Under the pieces are notes generated by a model. That model was not told the origin of the DNA and made no database searches. It saw only the letters and a program-made list of their open reading frames with translations. Below are positions 55,437-64,000 of a stretch of 64,000 nucleotides of DNA, one piece after another. The DNA comes from Anastrepha obliqua (taxonomy: Eukaryota > Arthropoda > Insecta > Diptera > Tephritidae): NCBI RefSeq assembly GCF_027943255.1, contig NC_072892.1, positions 116,701,792-116,765,791 of the forward strand, read 5' to 3'. The translations under genes and the position numbers were made by a program. Numbering within the stretch: the first letter of the stretch is position 1; each line of letters starts with the position of its first letter.

Positions 55437-55957
55437 CTGGGTTGCCCATATTCGACGGACCTGACGAATTTCGATGACTCTTTGGGCCCATTCCAATCGA
55501 CGAGGCTTGTCGCAACAATCTTTGCGTCAATTGAATCTTATGCGGGAATAAATGCAAAACAATGCGGATAATTCGTTGTAAAGTGGTCCGATCAATGCTC
55601 AGCTGCTGAGCAGTACAAAAGTAATATTCTCATCCGATCGCCTTGGTCGGTTTTGATTTGGCCTCTTTGGATTAGAAAGAGCATCACCAGTCGAAAACCT
55701 TTCGTACAAACGTTTAATGATGTTCTTAGAAGGTGCACTTTTCACATTATTTAATTTTTTATACCCACGGTGAGTTTTCACAATTGACTTCTTTTGTTGA
55801 ATGTAAATTTCAACAATTTGGGAGCGCTCGCGTGGCGTGTACTGTTCCATGGTAAAAATTTGCTTGGACTGACGCTTTCAACGCAGTATGTCATTAAGCG
55901 ATCTGCCGTCTTTGTCAAAAGATATAGGGTTGAGTCCGTCGAATATGGGCAACCCTG
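55437..55957 (-). mobile_element. 521-bp DD41D mariner deletion derivative (copy G1)
   Basis: Ends CTGGGTTGCCCATATTCGAC and inverted CAGGGTTGCCCATATTCGAC, TA-flanked. The minus strand codes the DNA-binding N-terminus (MEQYTPRERSQIVEIYIQQK from 55850, SAPSKNIIKRLYERFSTGDA), then after a stop and frameshift RTTLQRIIRIVLHLFPHKIQLTQ, and RRLEWAQRVIEI joined straight to the right end. All three catalytic Asp blocks are deleted. The ends could still serve a related transposase, as in the 30846 element; that is inference. Confidence 0.85.
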
Positions 55958-55997
55958 TATGTATGCCACAGCCTCCCGTTACTTATTGTTCGTGGTA

Positions 55998-57453
55998 CAG
56001 CGGCTCAATAAAGAACTCGGACACCCAAGTGATGTAGTTTTAAATAAAAAAATATATATTAAAATGTAACTTATTGCATTTATAGGTCACATTTATTTTC
56101 GATCTTCAAGCATATTTTTCAAAACTACAAACAACATAAGCAAACTTCAACTCATTCGTACATAGAAAACACAGACAACAAAAACTTAGCAAAATACATG
56201 AAAGAAGAACTCGGACATTTATATAAAGTAAAGTTCGGCAAATAATATTTAAGAAAAAAACAATATAATTAATATTTCGTCGGCAGGCCTTACTTTTTCT
56301 CACAGCATTCAGCCTTCTTGGCATGGATTTGACCAGCTTCTTGACTGTTAAAGGTTCCATTTTCCCCCACTTTTGTTTAATAGCATCTTCTAGGTCTTTC
56401 TTGTTCCTAATAGCATACTTTTTCAGTTGGTTTTGCAAATGAGCCCACAGATGTTTAATTACATTGATGTCTGGAGATTGTAGAAGTGTTTCAAGTACTT
56501 TAGGGAAGTTGTACATAAGCCCTAGACGAACATCAAGTGACTTATGCTTGGGATCGTTGTCTTGATAGTACTGCAAATTGTCCTTAATTTCCAACTTTTC
56601 AGCACTTTGGACCAAATTTTCTCTCATAATTGTTAGGTGTTGTTTGTGGTCCATATTGACGTTAATGAAGCCCATATTTCCAGTACGTGCTGCGGGCATA
56701 CAACCTCATACCACTACCGACCCACCCCCATGTTCAACTGTCGGACGTAAGTTTTCTTCCAACAACTCTTCATTCGGTCTTCTCCACACATATGTTTGTT
56801 CATCTGGCCTAAATATGTTAAATTTGCTTTCATCTGCATATAAAACGTGCTTCCAGCACTCGAAATCCTTATACTCCTGACGCTTTGCAAATTTTATTCT
56901 CTTGTGTCGTTTAATCTCGTTGATGAAAGGTTTTTTTCGTGCAACTCTTCCATTATAATTATACTTACGCAACACTATACGTATACTTTCGGCGTTACAG
57001 TTAATTTAAGGCGAGCTTAGGAGCACTTAAATTTAAATTTTTCCTAATTTGTTGCACTATCCGCCGTTCATCTGCATCAGAAAATAGTTTTGGTCGTCCT
57101 GATTTCTTTTTATTTTATTCAACAAAACGCGACTGAAATTTTATTTTAATCCATTACGCTTGGTTCTTTCTTTGCACTGTTCTAACGAACGAGAGCAAAT
57201 TAATTGCGGGATTCCCCGTTTTAAGGTGCCAAACAATCGCAATAATTCCAGATCTTTTTTGCCACCAATTTTGCGAATGCTGCATGATACGTTTTTTATA
57301 ACAAGGAGGTAATGGATTTGTAAATTATGATTACTATTTTTTTAATTCTATTTGAATACCCCATAGAAAAATACAGAAATAAAAATATTTAACTCACATT
57401 TCTTACAAAAATTTTGAATTTGAAGCTGCATACGATGTATGTCCGAGTCACTG
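55998..57453 (-). mobile_element. Tc1-like element, about 1456 bp, pseudogenised
   Basis: The right end CAGTGACTCGGACATACATC precedes a TA (57454-57455). The left end CAGCGGCTCAATAAAGAACT with CGGACA follows a TA (55996-55997); they share CAGYGRCTC and CGGACA. The interior holds one Tc1-type transposase on the minus strand, including a degraded helix-turn-helix region at 57010-57280. It lies 40 bases from the G1 mariner derivative. Confidence 0.7.
56106..56975 (-). pseudogene. Tc1-like transposase, catalytic Glu replaced by Lys
   Basis: The upstream frame (56975-56706) has YNGRVARKKPFINEIKRHKR and HVLYADESKFNIFRPD with the first catalytic Asp, ending after VEHGGGSVVV by a stop. The second frame (56699-56106) starts MPAARTGNMGFINV, has YYQDNDPKHKS (Asp47) and SPDINVIKHLWAHLQ. 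The residue 35 after Asp47, normally Glu in the DD34E triad (NVIEHLW), is Lys82, so it is catalytically dead even where open. PSTVKKLV-like and SMPRRLNAVRKSK complete the family end; the frame then runs on into the 3' region, so the tail from about residue 135 is not native. Confidence 0.8.
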
Positions 57454-57549
57454 TAGACGAAATGGGGGCGGGTTGCCAGAAATAAGGCATCAAAAATAAC
57501 TGACGAAAACAGTACCTTTTTACCTTATTGCCGGTAAAAGAAGCAGTGT

Positions 57550-57685
57550 ACTTCTGCTATAAAAACACTTCTCATAAAAACCTTCGTTTTGTAAAACAAC
57601 ATGAAGGCTCACACCAAAATTTTGAAGAGAAGCTCGGCCAAGCACTCAACAATGGATGCACTTGCCAATTACATATATAAAGTAA
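57550..57685 (+). repeat. tRNA-derived SINE-like repeat, copy 10 (fragment)
   Basis: 'acttctgctataaaaacact' with tctcataaaa, then 'gaagagaagctcggccaagc', 'actcaacaatggatgcactt' and 'gccaattacatatata': middle deleted, distal end present, plus orientation. Confidence 0.65.
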
Positions 57686-58390
57686 TGTATAAAAAAAGTA
57701 TGAATATATGAATATTTACATTTCAAGATAACGTGCAGCAGAGCGCAGAGGTTTTCTTTTACCTTCTTTTACATTTTTATCGAAACTATATTTTTCCAAA
57801 CGGTAAGCATAATAACTCAAACAGTTTTTTTCTTTTTTACTTTATGTATTTGAAGTTCTTTGTATGTAATAAACGTAAATAAATATAAAAAGTTCTACGT
57901 CTAATTTCATGGTCTGTCTAATTTTATACGTCTAAATTCATGCCATCAATGTGGTCTCACTCCTTAAATAAGCGCTAAGTTCACACACCAGTGTAATGAG
58001 AAAGTCCCCAAATGTCCTTATAGTCAAATGTACTATAACAGTTAGAAAAAAGCTCACAACTAGTATGAGTCGTAAACCCAACTAGTCACGCAACTGTCTT
58101 TTTCCGTACAAGCAACTGAAATTCTTTACATTGCAATGTCCGAGGAGATGTTAATTGGCAGATTTCGATCAGAAATATACCAGTCTCATACTCAAAATAG
58201 ACAAAAAATGATTAGTCCAATTATGAACCAAAGTCACTAATTTGAAATTAAAAAGCGTAATTAAAAAATAAAATCGATTCATGAGTGCACAACAAAATCT
58301 TTTTATTAAGTAATATTTAAAATATAACAAAATTTTATTTAGCAGCCTTCAATTTGTTAATAGTCTTTTCTTTCTTTTAATTTGTTAATA
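57686..58390. other. AT-rich non-coding DNA
   Basis: Nothing recognised. Confidence 0.45.
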
Positions 58391-59087
58391 TAGGGTAGGC
58401 CATGTAAAATTTGCTTTTTGAATCGGCTATAAAAAAACCAATCAATATTTTTTCAATTTTTTTTTTTTTTTAAATTGAACATATTCATTTATGAATGCAA
58501 AATCATATCGTTCAAATGACTGCCACGACTGGCTTTACAGTAGGCCATTCGATCAACCCAATTTTTAAGCACATTTTCGATTTCATGAATGGCAACTTCG
58601 ATTTCGTGTTTTAAAGCATCAATCGTCTCTGGATGGTTCGCATAGCATTTGTCCTCCCACAAAAAATAGTTCAACGGGCTTAAATCACAGCTCCGAGGCG
58701 GCCAATTGATATCGGAATTTCGGCTGAGTATTCGGTTTTCAAAAACGGTAGCCAAAAGTTCGAGTGTAACTTTGGCAGTGTGACAAGTTGCACCGTCCTG
58801 TTGAAACCAAATGTCGTCCATGTCATCCTCTTTAATTTTTTTAAACAAAAACTCGTTAAGCATGTCACGATAGCGCTCGCCATTTACTGTAACCGCGGAA
58901 GAAGAAGAAGACTCACCACTTTGGAAATAGGTTTTCAATATTTCCCAATTTTGTTCAAGCGTATAGCGTCCCATTTCGTAAATGTCAAACCTTTAAATAA
59001 ATTATAAACACATTTGACATGTCATTTGTGATACCATTCTCAAAACAATAGGTGGTTCAAAAAGCAAACGCTATATGGCCCACCCTG
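58391..59087 (-). mobile_element. DD41D mariner deletion derivative (copy E2)
   Basis: A 697-bp TA-flanked element. Left end TAGGGTAGGCCATGTAAAAT, inverted right end CAGGGTGGGCCATATAGCGT. Same family and ends as 34347-35156, with a larger first deletion but no second one. The deletion starts at the same (TCT)n run in the transposase as in E1. Confidence 0.88.
58489..58974 (-). pseudogene. in-frame deleted DD41D transposase, 161 residues (E2)
   Basis: The frame starts at MGRYTLEQNWEILKTYFQSG and after a Ser run (ESSSSSA, from the TCT run) goes directly to VTVNGERYRDML, keeping the frame. The second catalytic Asp is kept (WFQQDGATCHTAK). The third is Asn (LSPLNYFLWE), 41 residues away. A short in-frame loss follows at LWE-DKCYANHP, and the end GSHLNDMILHS is native. 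So the product lacks most of the DNA-binding domain and the first Asp, yet it is one open frame from native start to native stop. Whether it is made is unknown. Confidence 0.8.
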
Positions 59088-59213
59088 TAGTTACATCTTT
59101 GAGGTATTTATAGAAAGGAGAAATATAGTAAATACATAAATATTTCAAAATTGGTATCATTCCAAAGGTTAAATACAACATTTTCCACTACATGTTATCA
59201 AAAGTAAAACATT

Positions 59214-59600
59214 TCAAGTAAAATAAATAGTATTTTTTATCTTTTCCCAAAATATTTTTACGAATTTGTTAGGTTTTTCTTCTTCTTCATCTTTCTCCAC
59301 CTGATCTTTCCAACGCAGAGGAGGCCTTCCTCTTCTACCACCAGCTGGTACCGCACCGAATACATTCAGAACCGGAGCGTTTGCATCCATTCGATCGACA
59401 TGACCTAGCCAACATAACCGCTGGACCTTTATTCGCTGCGTAATGTCTATGACGTCATAAAGCTCAACGTTCCATCGCCTGCAATATTCGCCGTTGCCAA
59501 CGTGCAAAGGTCCAAAAATCTTTCTCGCAAACACTCCAAGCGTCGCTTCATCGGATATTGTCATCGTCCACGCTTCTGCACGATACATAGTTATGTTCTT
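59214..59600 (-). mobile_element. RTE-like LINE 3' fragment (family 1)
   Basis: The minus frame has YRAEAWTMTISDEATLGVFARK, IFGPLHVGNGEYCRRWNVELYD, IKVQRLCWLGHVDRMDANAPV and GRRGRPPLRWKDQVEKDEEEE. It is truncated at its 5' end soon after AEAWTMTISD and loses the 3' tail inside a GAA run. Compared with 19773-20108 it is about equally conserved. Confidence 0.8.
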
Positions 59601-59800
59601 ACCCAAATAAAATGTCTCACAAAAATTCCTCTGAGTTCGATCACTGGATAGCTAAATAAAAATCACAACTAATAGTAACACAACTTGCTTTATTAAATTC
59701 CAACACTTAATCCCCATATTTTCTGTTTTCACGTTCACACGATGAGCTTACGAGTGAATAAACGCTGCTTAAAAGAAGAAGGTTTTTAGAATAATGCTAG
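59601..59800. other. non-coding spacer
   Basis: Nothing recognised. Confidence 0.4.
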
Positions 59801-59801
59801 G

Positions 59802-60620
59802 ATGTTTGGTCATAGTGTTATCTTAGACAGCCAAGGGCTTACTAACAACTCACCAGATTTTACTATCGCTATCCCAGCCTTTAGAATAGAGTTTAGGGTC
59901 AAATTCCCCATCCCAAAGGAATGGGATTTGAATTCAGTAGTCAAAGAGAATGCAATTGCGCTTCACACTAATTTACACTATTACAGATCGATTGCGACGT
60001 CGGCGCCGGTGTATATGCCGAAACTTCGAAGTCTTTTTGCCAGGGGAATTGGAATAGTGTTTTTCAAATAGCAGTTCTCGGGATAACAAAATTTTGCAGG
60101 ATTATTATAAATCATTTGCAACAACTATAGGAAGCAGCCATCTTAGCTTTAAAGTCACCTACCACCAATTCAAAACTCGTCAGACAATGCAAAGAAAAAT
60201 TTAGGAAGGAAATGAGAAAGCTGGTTAACTGGCAAGACAGAGGCATTCTATAACGAATCCGAAGCGGTAGAAATAAGCTGTCCCCAAGGCGTACATAAAA
60301 GGGAGATCTTCTAGGTATTCCAGAAGCAGGCCATTGACAGATGGACCAACACGGATACCTGTAAAATAACTAAACAAACATGGCCCAATTTCAACAAATC
60401 CAAAACTGCCGAGTTCTTAAGAGCAGACATATTCAGAATTATTTTCACAATAACCGGCACTGGCCTTTAGGAGACCGTGCCAGGAAGATGAGGTGGCCGT
60501 ACAAAGATAGATGAAGAAGCTACAATCAAGAAGAATCTAAAGAAATAGTCTTCCACTCTCTGTGTGAGTGGTGAACTTAAAAAAAATTGCCGAAAAGAAA
60601 GTACACGGCATAGGCAGATT
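59802..60620 (+). mobile_element. LINE fragment with RNase H and following region
   Basis: SATSAPVYMPKLRSLFARGIGIVFFK (about 59995-60068) fits the GAGVYxPKL...VFQAE part of a LINE RNase H. 'LKSPTTNSKLVRQCKEKLR' (about 60150) fits the helix before the last motif. IDRWTNTDTCKITKQTWPNFNKSK (about 60335) and LRADIFRIIFTITGTGL match the segment between RNase H and the zinc knuckle. Several frameshifts. The first part of the 59802-60071 frame is less clear and may be unrelated. Confidence 0.55.
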
Positions 60621-62297
60621 CATAGTCAAATCAAGATGATTCGACAAATAAAAAGTAGTGGTTCTATAAGTGATGCATCAAAATGCCATTGTTTGTGATA
60701 ATTGGGTCTGGGTTGTGTCACTCAGACATTACCTCCACCACCATTACCACCGAAAGTTCATAAAAAGGTTGAAGTAGAATAAAATAGGCCTGAATAAATC
60801 GTTTTGTAATCGATACAGATAAGACCATTTTCGGACTAGTTTGATTTCAGCCAAGAAATTATAGTTGTAACTAGTATTTTTTCTCACTAGGTTGATGTTA
60901 CACTGCAGCGTAAGTGACGTGTATGCATGTGTTTGTGCATAAGCTATCACGCATATAATGTATTCATTGATCGATTTAAATGCAGAAATTTGCATAGCAA
61001 AAGGTCCGATTTTCCCAATAAAATTATTGGACTATCTGTATGGAGAAAATTTTCCACACAATATAAATTTCCCTAGAGTAATTCAACAAAAACAACTGCA
61101 TCGACTTGTGGCATTGCATATGCAGTGTTATACGAGTATGCGTGCCTGTAAACCGCTTGCAACATTTGCTGTTGCCGCTGGAGTTCCCATTGGTATACCA
61201 GTATCTACTTGTATTTTAACAGCAAATTGCAATTTTAGCAGCAACAATTTATTTAATTGCAAAATGCTATTAATGCCATAGCGTAATAATCATGTATTGC
61301 AGCATCAACTTGCGTGTGTGTGTGTGTGTGCGCGCGCGCGCGCGCGTATGTGTGTGTGTGTGTGGGTGCTCCTACATTTGCATTAAGGATGTGTGTTTGC
61401 TCATTTATTTTATGCGACTGTATTCAATTGTGGTTAACACTTTCAACGTGCGAAACTGTGTAATTTTAGTAAAAAAATATATATATCATTATTCATAATG
61501 TAAAAATAAATCACATCAATATGGAGCAGACAGGCACTGCCACAATTACATACAAGTATATTTATCATAAATTAAAAATATCACTGTTGTATTGGCATTT
61601 CCCAACAACTTCAATAATATTTTAAATACTCAAATTACAAGTGCGGTTAAAAGTCGGTAAAATGTTCCCCTTAAAACGCAACTGCTTTCGCCGACGCACA
61701 GACCTACATATATATATATATATATGTACATATGTACATATGTACATATGTACATATATACAGTAAGTACATACAAACAAGGTACATACGCATTTAAATC
61801 GTACTTGGAATTTGTACATATTGGTATTATTGCATTGGCAATATCCAAAGGCTCTTAAAATTACTACAAAAACCGAAGCTGCACTTTACGTACACGGACT
61901 TACATAAATGTGTATGTATGTATGAGCATTCATATCCCTGCAAAAAATGCGGTTTGTCCCGATTGTGTCCGGGATCAGTCTCGTAAAGAAACATGCGACT
62001 GCTGCCACTGTTAATCTCTTTTATGGAATGAACTGTTACCTTTTATTTGGGGAGACTGATTGTACCCTTTTGTATCCTAAGGAGTATGAAGTGAAACTAG
62101 TCGATCTTGAAATTCGAAATTTACTATATATCTGTGATTCACCCATCTGCTCGTAAAGCCGTAGGCGGTGGGTTATAGCATTGAATGACCACACTTGAGG
62201 TGCAGACGTCAAATCTTGACATAAACGACAAAATATGGTATTATTTTCTCGGTTTTTTGTAAATCTTGTCATTTTTTCCTTTTGTTTTGTGATTATA
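60621..62297. other. about 1.7 kb, no gene; several microsatellites
   Basis: Includes a (tg)n(cg)n(tg)n tract (61312-61365), a (ta)n run (61708-61725) followed by gtacatat repeats (61726-61759), and tgtatgtatg (61912-61922). The plus frame at 60958-61281 (107 residues) has no recognisable domain. Probably single-copy fly DNA. Confidence 0.45.
61312..61365. repeat. alternating purine-pyrimidine microsatellite (TG/CG/TG)
   Basis: About 18 bases of TG, 16 of CG, then about 20 of TG with one TA step. Uninterrupted alternation over some 50 bases. Confidence 0.95.
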
Positions 62298-63231
62298 AAA
62301 GATGATCAATTTAGAGTTATCGGATTTTAAATTGAAATAAAACAATGAAAATTCAACTTGATTGGGCAATATTTTTTAATTTTGTATAGAACCATTCTTG
62401 ACATTAATTTTTAAAGATAATCCGTTTAAAATGTTCACCGCAACTGCGCCGTAATTCGGCCAACCGTAAACACCAATTTTAAATGACTCGCGACTCTCTG
62501 GAGGTCTTCAGTCGGTATCTCGTGAAAAACTTGTGTAATGTTGGACTCCAATTTGTCAATCGAAGCTGATTTACCCACAAGCAATTAAACTTTACACACC
62601 CCACAAATAAAAGTCCAAAAGTGTGATATCACATGATCTTGGTAACAAATCCACTAGTCCGAGACGAGAGATAAACTGATCACCGAAACGACGACGCAGT
62701 AAATCAATTGTTTCACGGGTTGTATGGGAAGTGGCGCCGTCTTGTTGGAACCAAATGTTGTGGGGATCATGAGCTTCAATTTTTGGTATCAAAAAGTCGT
62801 TTATCATGTGGCGATAGCGTTCGGCATTCAATGTGACATTGGCGCCACCCTCACCTTTGAAGAAATATGGGCCGATTGCCGGTGATTCCTCCAGCCCCTG
62901 GGCCGCACCAAACGTTTGTTTTCAATGGATTTAATTGCTGTTCTTGAATGGCTCCGGACTGCTCTTCAGCCCAAATTCGGCAATTTTGCTTATTGGAGTA
63001 GCCATTAAGCCATAAGTGGGCCTCATCGCTGAACACCATACGTTGGATTGAACGCGCGATGAACACTTTTCACAGAGTTTCGATTTTACTATCATATTTG
63101 CAAACGTTGTTGAGGTATAAATCGTTTCATGATGAAATGCCAATGAACACTGAAAAAAATTATGTATTTAGTTTGACAGTAGTCACTCGTCATCTGTTTT
63201 TTGGAAAAAGTACCTCCAATCTGATCACCCT
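62298..63231 (-). mobile_element. DD41D mariner-like element (copy C3), pseudogenised
   Basis: A 934-bp TA-flanked element with ends AAAGATGATCAATTTAGAG and inverted AGGGTGATCAGATTGGAGG. On the minus strand, SIQRMVFSDEAHLWLNGYSNKQN (first Asp, about 63035), a frameshift, IFLQR/YFFKGEGGANVT, then 62831-62592 with RYRHMINDFLIPK, WFQQDGATSHTTRET (second Asp) and CDITLLDFYLWG (third Asp, 41 apart), followed by a stop and the degraded C-terminus to about 62400. The N-terminal DNA-binding region is deleted, as in the other C copies. Confidence 0.82.
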
Positions 63232-64000
63232 TATTTATCATTGAAATAATACAAGTAGCTTAATTTTTTAATTAAAAAATTCACATGACTGAAGGCGGAC
63301 TCGAACCAGAGCCTTCAGAATCCCAAGCTGTAGTCTGCCCATTACGCCATTGTAGTCGTACGTGAGCCCATTGGTAATTTATGTTTTCATCTCAGCCTTG
63401 TTTGTTTCAAACCTCGAAAAAGTGTTTCGGAATTGTCGAATGAATACCCAATTATATACCGTGGAGACTAGTCCCGGAATACTCGTTTTAGAGATAAGAC
63501 GAAAAATTTTTTGCAGGGAGAGGAGTTCATAATTAAGCAAGTAAGGAAGCGCCTAATTTGGTCCGTACCGAACTTTATATCCATCTGAAAACGAGAAAAA
63601 CAATTTCCCACTCGCCTTGCACAGACCCCTAATTTTGAGACCTAGTCAATGAGCATATGAAGCATGGACTTTGCAAACTGTTAAGCGACGAACTTCTTCA
63701 GTCTGGCGATGGATGGCGTTGAAAAAAGAATAAGTGAAGGTATCACTGGTGATACCAGAGGCCTCTGAAGCATATACCCACATTTTAATTAAATGTAAAT
63801 AATTCGGGCCGGTATTTAGTTTTTTTGAATCAAACAAACTCATAGACAATGAGAGTTATTGCTTTTATCGTCAGGCGAACGGACGGGAAATCCCTCTTAA
63901 CATACAAAAAGTGGACATGGTTTGTGTCCGAATTCAATTATATTTAACCGGGATCCATCTGAGAGGGAGACGAATCACGGCCCATTTTCCAAAATATTTC
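63232..64000. other. non-coding DNA with one tRNA-like sequence
   Basis: Apart from the tRNA-like segment at 63290-63362, no gene. 'gcgatggatggcgttgaaaa' and 'ggtgataccagaggcctctg' (63700-63765) are GC-richer but no protein family was recognised in any frame. Confidence 0.4.
63290..63362 (-). other. tRNA-like sequence (pseudogene or SINE head)
   Basis: The minus strand reads gactacaatggcgtaatggg (A-box-like TGGCGTAATGG), then 'cagactacagcttgggattc', then 'ggctctggttcgagtccgcc' (B box GGTTCGAGTCC), closing ttcagtca. The outer 7-base arms pair at about 5 of 7 positions. The anticodon and T stems do not fold cleanly, so I do not call a functional tRNA. Confidence 0.5.

Noticed and set aside
60958..61281. 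107-residue frame
   Set aside because: No recognisable domain, next to microsatellites; length is within chance in this AT-rich DNA.

Overview
This window looks like intergenic or intronic DNA from a higher fly, most likely a tephritid fruit fly. It is AT-rich, full of catacatatg-type microsatellites, and carries ten fragments of a tRNA-derived short repeat with a GGCCGAGCTCCTCCTCC-like core that I recall from tephritid genomes (unverified). It also carries many mariner-like elements with DD41D catalytic spacing, a group first described from Ceratitis rosa. I see no host protein-coding gene, rRNA or functional tRNA that I can defend. Nearly every recognisable coding segment belongs to a transposable element, and almost all are broken.

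Layout. 0-6.3 kb: microsatellite-rich DNA with three DD41D mariner remnants (1783-2660, 3636-4145, 5728-6275). 6.3-11.2 kb: an RNase H-bearing LINE (LOA/R1 type) abutting the third mariner, then two RTE-like LINE pieces. 11.3-13.7 kb: DD34D and DD41D mariners and a SINE nested in a mariner tail. 13.7-16 kb: no gene. 16-18.5 kb: two back-to-back inverted-repeat elements, a SINE, and two LINE fragments. 18.5-23 kb: decayed Tc1/mariner, a 5'-truncated RTE-like LINE with a perfect 14-bp target duplication, and a DD34D mariner. 23-31 kb: mariner, RTE and Tc1 remnants, a possible Helentron 3' part, and LINE pieces. 30.8-32.2 kb: the best preserved element, a 1317-bp DD41D mariner with perfect 28-bp terminal repeats and a transposase frame broken by one stop codon. 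34.3-37.1 kb: a mariner deletion derivative, then a nest in which a 751-bp palindromic TTAA element sits inside a LINE that itself interrupts an RTE copy. 37.5-44.8 kb: jockey-like and other LINE fragments and a TIR element carrying a small intron-containing ORF. 45.5-46.6 kb: a long inverted repeat and a mariner remnant. 47-48.6 kb: two oppositely oriented DD34D mariner pieces. 50.6-54.9 kb: a DD34D mariner split by a 3165-bp hAT element with an 8-bp target duplication. 55.4-57.5 kb: a DD41D deletion derivative next to a Tc1 element. 58.4-63.2 kb: two more DD41D elements and LINE fragments. 63.3 kb: a tRNA-like sequence.

The pieces do not form a pathway. The value of the window lies in its insertion record: nested insertions, target-site duplications, and short mariner derivatives that share deletion breakpoints, which shows how non-autonomous families arise. 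Family assignments rest on motifs recognised by eye; no database search was run.
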